A stretch of 6,999 nt of DNA from Noviherbaspirillum sp. (GTDB lineage: Bacteria; Pseudomonadota; Gammaproteobacteria; Burkholderiales; Burkholderiaceae): positions 1 to 6,999 of the forward strand of contig JAQGLQ010000186.1 in assembly GCA_028292785.1 (NCBI GenBank), read 5' to 3'. Positions 1-5,992 of this stretch are shown one piece after another. Both the position numbers and the translations under genes were made by a program. Numbering within the stretch: position 1 is the stretch's first letter; each line of letters begins with the position of its first letter. Below the pieces are notes generated by a model, which was not told the origin of the DNA, did not search any database, and saw nothing but the letters and a program-made list of their open reading frames with translations.

Positions 1-234
1 CTCCGGCGTTGCGCCGATGGAGAAAGTCGGATTGCAATCGTAGATGAAGATGTTCTCGTGATCGTTATAGAAGAAGATCAGCACGTCGGGCCGTTGATCC
101 GCGAGCCATTTCGCCACCGGCGCATAGCCGTCGAACAGCGGTGACCAAGCCGGATCGTTCTGTCGCTTCTTGTCATACGCAACGCCGATGGTCGGAACAT
201 GCGAGCTGCCGATACCGCCTATAACCTTTGCCAT
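1..234 (-). CDS. Class III extradiol ring-cleavage dioxygenase, LigB type (protocatechuate 4,5-dioxygenase beta-like), 5' part
   Basis: Only the first 78 residues are present; the gene continues past the left edge. The start ATG (232-234, complement) is preceded by a GGGGAA ribosome site about 3-5 nt away. The protein begins MAKVIGGIGSSHVPTIG and later has FFYNDHENIF. In LigB enzymes the two histidines of these motifs (here His12 and His59) coordinate the active-site ferrous iron; the third ligand, a glutamate, would lie in the missing part. The family opens catechol-type rings (protocatechuate, gallate and relatives) between a hydroxylated and a neighbouring carbon using O2, in the cytoplasm. 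PmdB/LigB and gallate dioxygenase have very similar N-termini, so the exact substrate is not decided here. A LigA-like alpha subunit would be expected downstream or fused, outside the window. The DUF3014 gene lies 46 bp upstream on the same strand with no visible terminator between them. Family membership is firm, substrate is not. Confidence 0.85.
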   Translation of the reverse strand, partial: MAKVIGGIGSSHVPTIGVAYDKKRQNDPAWSPLFDGYAPVAKWLADQRPDVLIFFYNDHENIFIYDCNPTFSIGATPE

Positions 235-280
235 ATTTTCCCCAGCCGTTGAAGTTGATTGGGCAGGGCGCCTATCGTCG

Positions 281-1078
281 TCACTGCCGCGCCACTGCCT
301 GGTTCACGAGTTCCTTGCGGATAGCCTGCAGCTTGAGCCTGGTTTTGGCGGCGTTCTCGGCCCCCATTCTCATCATGATCTTGTGTCCGGCCGAACTGGC
401 CTCGAGGTCCGGATCTTCATATTGATAGAGGACACGCGGCTGCACCAGTTTCGCCGGCTCGGCAGGCTGGGGTGCATCGAGCAAATGGTCGATGACGGCG
501 ACGAGGCGATCGTTGAAGTACGCTTTCGGGTAGCCGAGGTCCTGGTAGGCGCGCTGGAACAGGGGGTAAAAATGCGCATACACGGCCACGAGTTTTTTGG
601 CATCGACCGTTTCGACGACGCGGACATAGGCTGCGTAGCGCCGCGCGTTTTCCGGTGCGATGACAAGGTCGTCACCAGCCTTGGCAGTGCGGAACGGTCC
701 GCTCGCGGGCTTGGTGGGAAACAGTCGCGCGGCGGCGGTTCTGGTGGGCAAATTGTCGATCGTCACGACGATATGCCGCACGATCTGCTCGGAATTGAAG
801 ATGCCGTTCAGCGCCTGCCGCGTGACCACGCCGGAAAGGGCATCCCACATGCTTTGATCGCTCGCGTCAAGCGCCGGTAGCGGCTTTGATCCCGTGTCGG
901 CCGTCTGAATCGGAAAGCGGATTGCAGGCTCGGCCTGCGCCGTGGGCGGCGCGGACGCCTCGACCGGATCGAGCGACTGTCGCGCGGGTTGCAGGCTTTG
1001 CTGCCAAAAGTAAAACGCCGCGCCCGCTGCCAGCAATACAACGGCAATCATCAGCCATGGAGTTCTGCGCTTGGTCAT
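281..1078 (-). CDS. DUF3014 family membrane-anchored protein
   Basis: A 265-residue protein of unknown function. After a basic start (MTKRRTPW), residues 9-25 form one hydrophobic segment, so an inner-membrane anchor with the rest in the periplasm is likely. Residues 30-70 are a Pro/Ala-rich linker. The folded part runs from about residue 75 to 258. It carries stretches I associate with DUF3014: LPTRTAAARLFP (110-121), the HFYPLFQRAYQDLGYP helix (169-184), YFNDRLVAVIDHLL (187-200) and a C-terminal LYQYEDPDLEASSAGHK block. There is no recognisable catalytic motif. I chose the ATG at 1078 because AAGGAG sits 7 nt upstream; a longer in-frame GTG start at 1099 would add seven residues but has no ribosome site. 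It may be co-transcribed with the dioxygenase 46 bp downstream, but nothing in the protein ties it to aromatic breakdown. Family assignment is from memory of conserved motifs. Confidence 0.8.
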   Translation of the reverse strand: MTKRRTPWLMIAVVLLAAGAAFYFWQQSLQPARQSLDPVEASAPPTAQAEPAIRFPIQTADTGSKPLPALDASDQSMWDALSGVVTRQALNGIFNSEQIVRHIVVTIDNLPTRTAAARLFPTKPASGPFRTAKAGDDLVIAPENARRYAAYVRVVETVDAKKLVAVYAHFYPLFQRAYQDLGYPKAYFNDRLVAVIDHLLDAPQPAEPAKLVQPRVLYQYEDPDLEASSAGHKIMMRMGAENAAKTRLKLQAIRKELVNQAVARQ

Positions 1079-1391
1079 GCGGATGCTCCTTTCCACCACG
1101 GGGTTGAGCGGGCCGGGCTTTCATCGCTATCGACAGGATTTCATCGCGACCCGCGCAGCAACCACAAGCATATAGCAAATCAAACTTTCCTTTTTAATCG
1201 CTCGCGCCGGCTCCACGCATGCCATCATCGTTAGCAGTCGCTAATAGTGCGCCCGACAGGCATGCGCCGATGCGCGAACAATTGGCAAGCGCGTATTTCA
1301 TCTGTAAGGTACGTGTGCGTGCCATCTCATGTCAGTCGTCATTCAATTCACGGCGGCAAGTTCAAAACAAATCTCGGAAGGTCAACTCTCT
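1079..1391. promoter_or_regulatory. Divergent intergenic region between the DUF3014 and Cds1-like genes
   Basis: This 313-bp stretch separates two genes that point away from each other, so it should contain a promoter for each. It is more AT-rich than its surroundings at about 1165-1200. Toward the plus strand, TTGGCA (1282-1287) and TGTAAG (1303-1308) could be -35 and -10 boxes, but the 15-bp spacer is short. No convincing box pair is visible toward the minus strand. Two small repeats are present: TTTCATCGC twice (1119-1127 and 1139-1147, 20 bp apart) and the inverted repeat TTAGC-AGTC-GCTAA (1231-1244). Either could bind a regulator or be chance. GGAAGG at 1376-1381 is the likely ribosome site of the plus-strand gene. 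I see no RNA gene or credible small protein here. The promoter role is inferred from gene orientation. Confidence 0.45.
1086..1091 (-). promoter_or_regulatory. Ribosome binding site that fixes the DUF3014 start
   Basis: On the minus strand this reads AAGGAG, a near-consensus Shine-Dalgarno sequence, 7 nt before the ATG at 1078. It lies inside the coding stretch of the longer GTG-start version (1099), which supports the shorter protein. Confidence 0.75.
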
Positions 1392-2486
1392 ATGCATTCT
1401 CGCGCTTGGGTTAAACACGCCATCCAAGTCATCGAAGCCGACTTCAACCGTTCGGCCGATACGCATCTGGTTCCATTGCCGCTGCCGGCATTTCCCGACA
1501 TCCATCTATACCTGAAGGATGAATCCAGTCATCCGACCGGCAGTCTCAAGCACCGCCTCGCGCGCTCTCTGTTCCTGTACGCCTTGTGCAATGGCTGGAT
1601 CGGAAGCCGCAGCACCATCATCGAAGCGTCGAGCGGATCGACGGCCGTCTCCGAAGCCTATTTCGCGCGCCTGCTGAATCTTCCCTTCATCGCAGTGATG
1701 CCTCGCTCCACGTCGCCTGAAAAGATCGCCTGTATCGAGTTTTACGGCGGTCGCTGCCATTTGGTCGACGATGCCGCCGAGGTCATACCGGAATCGCATC
1801 GCCTGGCGCGCGAAACCGGCGGACATTTCATGGACCAGTTCACCTACGCCGAACGGGCAACCGACTGGCGCAGCAATAACAATATCGCGGAGTCGGTCTT
1901 CGGACAGATGCGCGAGGAAATGCATCCGATTCCGAGCTGGATCGTGTGCGGCGCAGGCACCGGCGGCACCTCGGCGACCTTTGGCCGTTACGTGCGCTAC
2001 CGGCGCTTCGATACCGAAGTCTGCGTTGCCGATCCGGAACACTCGATTTTTTTAGACTATTACCTTGGCGGCGACCCCATGCTGTCCTGCGCACAGGGCT
2101 CGCGGATCGAGGGAATCGGCCGGCCCCGGGTTGAGCCGTCTTTCGTGCGGGAAGTGATCGATGCCATGGTCAAGGTGCCGGACGCCTGTTCGCTGGCGGC
2201 ATTGCGCTATCTCGAGAGCGCGCTTGGGCGCAGATGCGGCGGCTCCACCGGCACCATTTTTTGCGCAATGCTCAGCGTCGCGGCCCGCATGGACGAGCTC
2301 AACCAGGCGGGATCGGTGGTCGGCATCCTGTGCGATGGCGGCGAGCGCTATTTGCACAGCTATTACAGCAGTGACTGGCTGGCGCGCAATGGCATCGACA
2401 TCGGGAAGGGCGACGCACATATCCGCGCATTCGCGTCGCGGGCCGGCCAGCAATGGCATCTGCCGTTGCAAAGGCGGATAGCCTGA
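1392..2486 (+). CDS. PLP-dependent cysteine synthase-fold enzyme, probable L-cysteine desulfhydrase (Cds1-like)
   Basis: A 364-residue cytoplasmic fold-type II PLP enzyme. Lys53 in HPTGSLKHR is the expected lysine binding the cofactor. [10 protein letters not shown] (78-87) replaces the TSGNTG substrate loop of CysK/Cys[10 protein letters not shown] (187-195) is the phosphate-binding loop, and [11 protein letters not shown] (239-249) plus GGSTGT (283-288) complete the site. Together with the opening [21 protein letters not shown] and the late [12 protein letters not shown], this pattern matches the Cds1/Rv3684 group. Those enzymes split L-cysteine into sulfide, pyruvate and ammonia. The protein is longer than CysK/CysM (about 300-320). 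An in-frame ATG at 1329 would add 21 residues, but it has no ribosome site and the extra residues look unrelated. The ATG at 1392 follows GGAAGG with a 10-nt gap and begins close to the conserved N-terminus. It is apparently a single-gene unit. Fold certainty is high; the desulfhydrase activity is inferred from motifs, and another cysteine- or sulfide-related reaction is possible. Confidence 0.85.
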   Translation: MHSRAWVKHAIQVIEADFNRSADTHLVPLPLPAFPDIHLYLKDESSHPTGSLKHRLARSLFLYALCNGWIGSRSTIIEASSGSTAVSEAYFARLLNLPFIAVMPRSTSPEKIACIEFYGGRCHLVDDAAEVIPESHRLARETGGHFMDQFTYAERATDWRSNNNIAESVFGQMREEMHPIPSWIVCGAGTGGTSATFGRYVRYRRFDTEVCVADPEHSIFLDYYLGGDPMLSCAQGSRIEGIGRPRVEPSFVREVIDAMVKVPDACSLAALRYLESALGRRCGGSTGTIFCAMLSVAARMDELNQAGSVVGILCDGGERYLHSYYSSDWLARNGIDIGKGDAHIRAFASRAGQQWHLPLQRRIA

Positions 2487-2500
2487 GCCGACGGTGACGG

Positions 2501-2518
2501 CATGCAGGGGCGTGCATG
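2501..2518. repeat. Short inverted repeat after the Cds1-like gene
   Basis: CATGCA and TGCATG are separated by GGGGCG, 14 bp after the stop codon at 2486. The 6-bp stem is weak and no T-run follows it, so it is a poor candidate for an intrinsic terminator. No better terminator is visible between 2487 and 2645. Confidence 0.3.
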
Positions 2519-2570
2519 ATCGACGCGCCTGCGCTCCGGGCCTACGATCCCGCACAAAGCATGATGAGTG

Positions 2571-2594
2571 TTGTACGATCCGTGGGCTGTACAA
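2571..2594. repeat. Inverted repeat TTGTAC-N12-GTACAA upstream of tetR
   Basis: Perfect 6-bp arms are separated by 12 bp, 52 bp before the first tetR start candidate. The arm spacing would put both halves roughly two helical turns apart on one DNA face, as for a dimeric regulator. The element could equally be chance, and it differs in sequence from the stronger palindrome at 2626-2643. Confidence 0.3.
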
Positions 2595-2625
2595 GCCGGC
2601 GCCGATAATTGAACAGCCGTCATAA

Positions 2626-2643
2626 TTAAAACAGGTGTTTTAA
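2626..2643. promoter_or_regulatory. Putative TetR operator, 18-bp palindrome
   Basis: TTAAAACA-GG-TGTTTTAA has perfect 8-bp arms around a 2-bp centre, ending 2 bp before the ATG at 2646. TetR-family regulators commonly bind such palindromes in their own promoter. Its place directly ahead of tetR and the pump genes makes autoregulation of the whole operon the simplest reading. CATAAT at 2621-2626 resembles a -10 box, but no matching -35 box is found, so the promoter itself is not defined. The arms also contain AGGTG (2633-2637), the only ribosome-site-like sequence for the 2646 start. Bound repressor would therefore cover the promoter or leader. The palindrome is seen directly; its function is inferred. 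Confidence 0.6.
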
Positions 2644-2645
2644 CT

Positions 2646-3377
2646 ATGGTTTACCATGGCGGCATGAAAAGCGGCTCCCACATTCCCCAGCAAGCCACTC
2701 CCGAGCGGGTGCCCAGAAAGCGCCGCTCGGATGGCGCCGAGGCCCGCGACCGCCTGGTGCGTGCCGCCCTGCGCCTGTTCGCGGAGCGCGGCTTCGATAA
2801 GACCTCCACCCGCGACATCGCGCAGGCGGCCGCGGTCAACATCGCCGCGATCAGCTATTACTTCGGCGACAAGGCCGGCCTCTACCGCGCCGTGTTTCGT
2901 GAGCCGATGGACACCTCCTCCGACCATGCGGCGTGCATCGCCGAGCCGGGGCTTTCCCTGCGCGATGCGCTCGGCTGCTTCATCGGCCACTTCCTCGAAC
3001 CTCTCAAGCAGAGCGACCTGGCGCATCTCTGCACCCGGCTGCATTACCGCGAGATACTCGAGCCTGCCGGCATGTGGCAGGAAAACATCGCCGGCTTCCG
3101 CCAGATGCATCAGGCGCTGGTCGAGCTGCTGGTGCGCCATCTCGGCGTCGCGAAAGCCGATGATGATCTGTACCGGCTCGCGTTCGCCATCACGGGCCTT
3201 GGCGTGCAGCTGGTGGTCATCCATGATGCGATCGAGGAAATCCGCCCGGCGCTCGTGAAGTCGGCGCGCGCAGTCGATGTCTGGACCGAGCGCCTGATCG
3301 AGTATGCCGAGGCAATGATCGCCGCCGAGGCGGTGCGCCGTTCCCCAGCTTCCTCCGTACAGAAAAACAGACTATGA
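2646..3377 (+). CDS. TetR family transcriptional regulator, CecR-like (DUF1956 C-terminal domain)
   Basis: A 243-residue DNA-binding repressor, somewhat longer than a typical TetR protein (about 200). A basic stretch RKRR (24-27) precedes the TetR_N domain at about 32-84. The helix-turn-helix lies in TSTRDIAQAAAVNIAAISYYFGDK (53-76), ending in the usual YYF-x-DK-x-LY signature. The C-terminal ligand domain has LHYREILEP (132-140), which I associate with the CecR/YbiH (DUF1956) group rather than AcrR or TetR proper. The start is uncertain. ATG 2646 has AGGTG 8 nt upstream inside the palindrome; the in-frame ATG at 2664 would remove six poorly conserved residues and leave the palindrome in the leader. 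The stop overlaps the next gene's start (ATGA, 3374-3377), so the two are translated together. The context points to control of the efflux pump behind it. The inducer is unknown. Confidence 0.88.
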   Translation: MVYHGGMKSGSHIPQQATPERVPRKRRSDGAEARDRLVRAALRLFAERGFDKTSTRDIAQAAAVNIAAISYYFGDKAGLYRAVFREPMDTSSDHAACIAEPGLSLRDALGCFIGHFLEPLKQSDLAHLCTRLHYREILEPAGMWQENIAGFRQMHQALVELLVRHLGVAKADDDLYRLAFAITGLGVQLVVIHDAIEEIRPALVKSARAVDVWTERLIEYAEAMIAAEAVRRSPASSVQKNRL

Positions 3378-4801
3378 GCATTTTCCGCCCGATCATCCTC
3401 GCTGGCAGCATCCTGCTGTTGTCCGCCTGCGCCGGCCTGCCATCCATGCCTGGCGCCGAGGCACCCGTTCCAGCGCAGTGGCATGCGCCACTGCCGCACC
3501 AGGGTACGCTCGCCGACCTGTCCGGATGGTGGCGTGCGCAGGGCGACCCGCTGCTGCCGGAGTTGATTGACGCCGCCCAGTCGCTCAGTCCGACCGTGGC
3601 GGCGGCGCGCTCGCGCATCGAACAGGCGCGCGCGGCCCGCGTCGTCGCCGCGGCAGCGCTGCTGCCGGCGGTAAACGGCGCAGCCAGCGTGGCCCGTTCC
3701 AGCGCCCAGCCGCCGCTGCCGATGGGTACCACGAGCCAGGCAGCGCTGCAGCCAGCCTGGGAAATCGACCTGTTCGGCGGCAATCGCGCCGGGCGCGACG
3801 CAGCCGAAGCCCGGCTGCAGGGCGCGCAGGCAGCCTGGCATGATGCCCGGGTCAGCGTCGCGGCCGAGGTGGCCAGCCAGTATTACGGCTTGCGCACCTG
3901 CCGGCAGTTGCTGGCGGTGGCCGAATCGGATGCCGCTTCGCGCGCCGAGACCTCGCGGTTGACCCGGCTTGCCGCCGATGCCGGTTTCCAGGCGCCCGCC
4001 ACCGCAGCGCTGGCCCGTGCCAGCGCGGCCGAGGCCAGCGGCCGGGTACTGCGCCAGCGCGCCGATTGCGAAATGGATATCAAGGCTCTGGTGGCGCTGT
4101 CAGGCATTTCCGAGCCGGAGCTGCGCGCGCGACTGGCGGCGGCACCGGCACCGATCGAGCCGGCGCCGTTGGCGATCGATCGCCTGCCGGCTCGCCTGCT
4201 GGCGCAGCGTCCCGACATTTTCGCGGCCGAGCGCGAAGTCGCGGCCGCCAGCGCCGACATCGGCAGCGCCGAGGCCCAGCGCTATCCGCGCCTGACCCTG
4301 AGCGGCTCGGTCGGCGTCGCCAATTTCAAAGGCGGCGGCTTCGATACCACGCTCGATACATGGTCGATCGGACCGCTGGCGCTGACGGTGCCGCTGTTCG
4401 ACGGCGGCCGCCGCGCCGCCGGTGTCGAGGCAGCCAGGGCGCGCTACGAGGAAGCGACAGCCAACTATCGCGCCCGCGTGCGGCAGGCGGTGCGCGAAGT
4501 GGAGCAGGCGCTGGTGACGCTGGACAGCACCGCCCGGCGCAACGATGATGCACGCACCGCGGTTGAAGGCTATCGCGCTTCTTATGACGCGACCGAGGCG
4601 CGCTACCGCAACGGCCTGGCCAGCCTGATCGAACTGGAAGAGACCCGGCGCGCGCGACTGGCTGCGGAAAACAGCCTGGCGACGCTCGAACTGGAGCGCC
4701 GCAACGCTTGGGTCGGCCTCTATCGTGCCGCCGGCGGCGGCTGGGACGCCAGCGCCGCGCCGCCGCTATCCGGCCCGACCGCAGCCCTTCGTTCGCAGTG
4801 A
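3374..4801 (+). CDS. RND efflux outer membrane factor lipoprotein, NodT family
   Basis: A 475-residue outer membrane channel of a tripartite efflux pump, in the usual size range for OprM/NodT proteins (about 460-500). The N-terminus is a lipoprotein signal with lipobox LSAC, so Cys19 would be lipidated; no Asp follows it, which fits outer-membrane sorting. Two OEP repeats follow. The first, about 58-245, contains WEIDLFGGNRAGRDAAEA (129-146), a hallmark of the family. The second, about 270-455, contains LAQRPDIFAAEREVAAAS (276-293), YPRLTLSG (304-311) and VPLFDGGRR (339-347). Three such subunits form a beta-barrel with a long periplasmic alpha-helical tunnel that docks on the fusion protein. 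The start codon overlaps the tetR stop by 4 bp and lacks a strong ribosome site, so translational coupling is likely. Placing the channel gene ahead of the fusion and pump genes is less common than placing it last. Confidence 0.92.
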   Translation: MSIFRPIILAGSILLLSACAGLPSMPGAEAPVPAQWHAPLPHQGTLADLSGWWRAQGDPLLPELIDAAQSLSPTVAAARSRIEQARAARVVAAAALLPAVNGAASVARSSAQPPLPMGTTSQAALQPAWEIDLFGGNRAGRDAAEARLQGAQAAWHDARVSVAAEVASQYYGLRTCRQLLAVAESDAASRAETSRLTRLAADAGFQAPATAALARASAAEASGRVLRQRADCEMDIKALVALSGISEPELRARLAAAPAPIEPAPLAIDRLPARLLAQRPDIFAAEREVAAASADIGSAEAQRYPRLTLSGSVGVANFKGGGFDTTLDTWSIGPLALTVPLFDGGRRAAGVEAARARYEEATANYRARVRQAVREVEQALVTLDSTARRNDDARTAVEGYRASYDATEARYRNGLASLIELEETRRARLAAENSLATLELERRNAWVGLYRAAGGGWDASAAPPLSGPTAALRSQ

Positions 4802-4826
4802 ATAAACGATCAATGGAAAGCACAGC

Positions 4827-5981
4827 ATGAAATTCAACAAGATCAAACCATTCGCTCTGATCCTGACCGCCGTCGCCGTGGTCGGCGCAGGCGTGGCGGC
4901 GCTGCTGCCGCACGCTTCCAATGCCGCCAGCGAAAAGAAGGAAGCCGGTCCCAGGCCGGCATTGACCGTGTCCACCGTCAAGCCCACGCGCGCCGATCTG
5001 CCGATCCGCCTGGCTGCCAATGGCAATATCGCCGCCTGGCAGGAAGCCATCATCGGCAGCGAATCCAACGGCTTGCGGCTGGCCGACGTGCTCGTCAATG
5101 TCGGCGACCAGGTCAAGAAGGGCCAGGTGCTGGCGCGCTTTGCCGGCGAGACAGTGGCTGCCGACGTGGCGCAGGCGCAGGCCGCGCTGGTCGAGGCCAA
5201 GGCCACTGCGGCCGATGCCGCCGCCAATGCCGAGCGTGCCCGCACCTTGCAGGACACCGGCGCCCTCAGCACCCAGCAGATCAACCAGTATCTGACCGCC
5301 GCCGAGACCGCGCGCGCACGCGTGGCGGCGGCGCGCGCCACGCTGGTGGCGCAACAGTTGCGACAGAAATTCGTGCAGGTGACCGCGCCCGACGACGGCA
5401 TCATCTCGGCGCGCAACGCCACCGTCGGTGCGGTTGTACCGGCTGCCGCGGAACTGTTCCGGCTGATTCGCCAGGGACGGCTGGAATGGCGCGCCGAAGT
5501 TACCGCCTCCGAGCTGGGCCGCATCAAGCCCGGCCTCCCGGTCACACTGATCGCCGCCAACGGCAGCGAGCTGCATGGCAAGGTGCGCATGATCGGCCCG
5601 TCGGTGGACCCGCGCACGCGCGAGGCGCTGGTGTACGTGGACTTGCGGCAGCCGGCGGGCGACACGCCGCCGGCACGCGCCGGCATGTTCGCGCGCGGGG
5701 AGTTCAATCTCGGCGAATCTTCCGCGCTCACCGTGCCGCAGCAGTCGCTGGTGCTGCGTGAAGGCTTCACCTACGTGTTCCGCCTGATGCCCGATAACCG
5801 CGTGCAGCAGGTAAAGATCAGGACCGGGCGCCGCATCGGCGACCGCGTCGAGGTGCTGGAAGGCTTGCCGCCGGATGCGGAAATCGTCGCCAGCGGCGCC
5901 GGCTTCCTCAATGATGGCGACACGGTGCGGGTGGCCGGCAACGGCCAGCCCGCCGCGCCGTCGCAGAATACAGCGAAATGA
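4827..5981 (+). CDS. RND efflux periplasmic adaptor (membrane fusion protein, HlyD/AcrA family)
   Basis: A 384-residue periplasmic adaptor linking the pump to the outer membrane channel, of typical length. Residues 8-27 form a hydrophobic N-terminal segment that is either an uncleaved anchor or a Sec signal (possible cleavage after SNA, 31-33). It has no lipobox cysteine, unlike AcrA. The lipoyl (barrel-sandwich) halves are at about 68-106 (VLVNVGDQVKKGQVLARF, 88-105) and about 184-205 (VTAPDDGIISARNATVGAVV, split by the hairpin). The alanine-rich alpha-helical hairpin spans about 108-182. The beta-barrel is about 215-295, with IGPSVDPRTREALVYVDL (256-273) as a strongly conserved stretch. The membrane-proximal domain runs to about 370, ending in EGLPPDAEIVASG (345-357). 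The start ATG has GGAAAG 6 nt upstream. It lies 25 bp after the channel gene and 11 bp before the pump gene, so all are one operon. Confidence 0.93.
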   Translation: MKFNKIKPFALILTAVAVVGAGVAALLPHASNAASEKKEAGPRPALTVSTVKPTRADLPIRLAANGNIAAWQEAIIGSESNGLRLADVLVNVGDQVKKGQVLARFAGETVAADVAQAQAALVEAKATAADAAANAERARTLQDTGALSTQQINQYLTAAETARARVAAARATLVAQQLRQKFVQVTAPDDGIISARNATVGAVVPAAAELFRLIRQGRLEWRAEVTASELGRIKPGLPVTLIAANGSELHGKVRMIGPSVDPRTREALVYVDLRQPAGDTPPARAGMFARGEFNLGESSALTVPQQSLVLREGFTYVFRLMPDNRVQQVKIRTGRRIGDRVEVLEGLPPDAEIVASGAGFLNDGDTVRVAGNGQPAAPSQNTAK

Positions 5982-5992
5982 GAGAGACCAAA

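Noticed and set aside
170..880. 236-codon plus-strand open frame over the DUF3014 gene
   Set aside because: It overlaps both the dioxygenase start and DUF3014 in antisense. Both of those have family motifs, and this frame has none.
1219..1515. 98-codon plus-strand open frame at the start of the Cds1-like gene
   Set aside because: It overlaps the real gene in another frame and its protein shows no coherent motif. The first part is intergenic.
2501..2518. Intrinsic terminator after the Cds1-like gene
   Set aside because: The stem is only 6 bp and there is no downstream T-run, so it is listed only as an inverted repeat.
2609..2626. TTGAAC and CATAAT as a sigma-70 promoter for tetR
   Set aside because: The two boxes are only 6 bp apart, far from the usual 16-18, so they cannot work as a pair. 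CATAAT alone remains a possible -10 box.
4326..5576. 416-codon minus-strand open frame opposite the channel and adaptor genes
   Set aside because: It crosses the boundary of two real genes on the other strand, is low in complexity and rich in Arg/Gly/His, and has no recognisable family or ribosome site.
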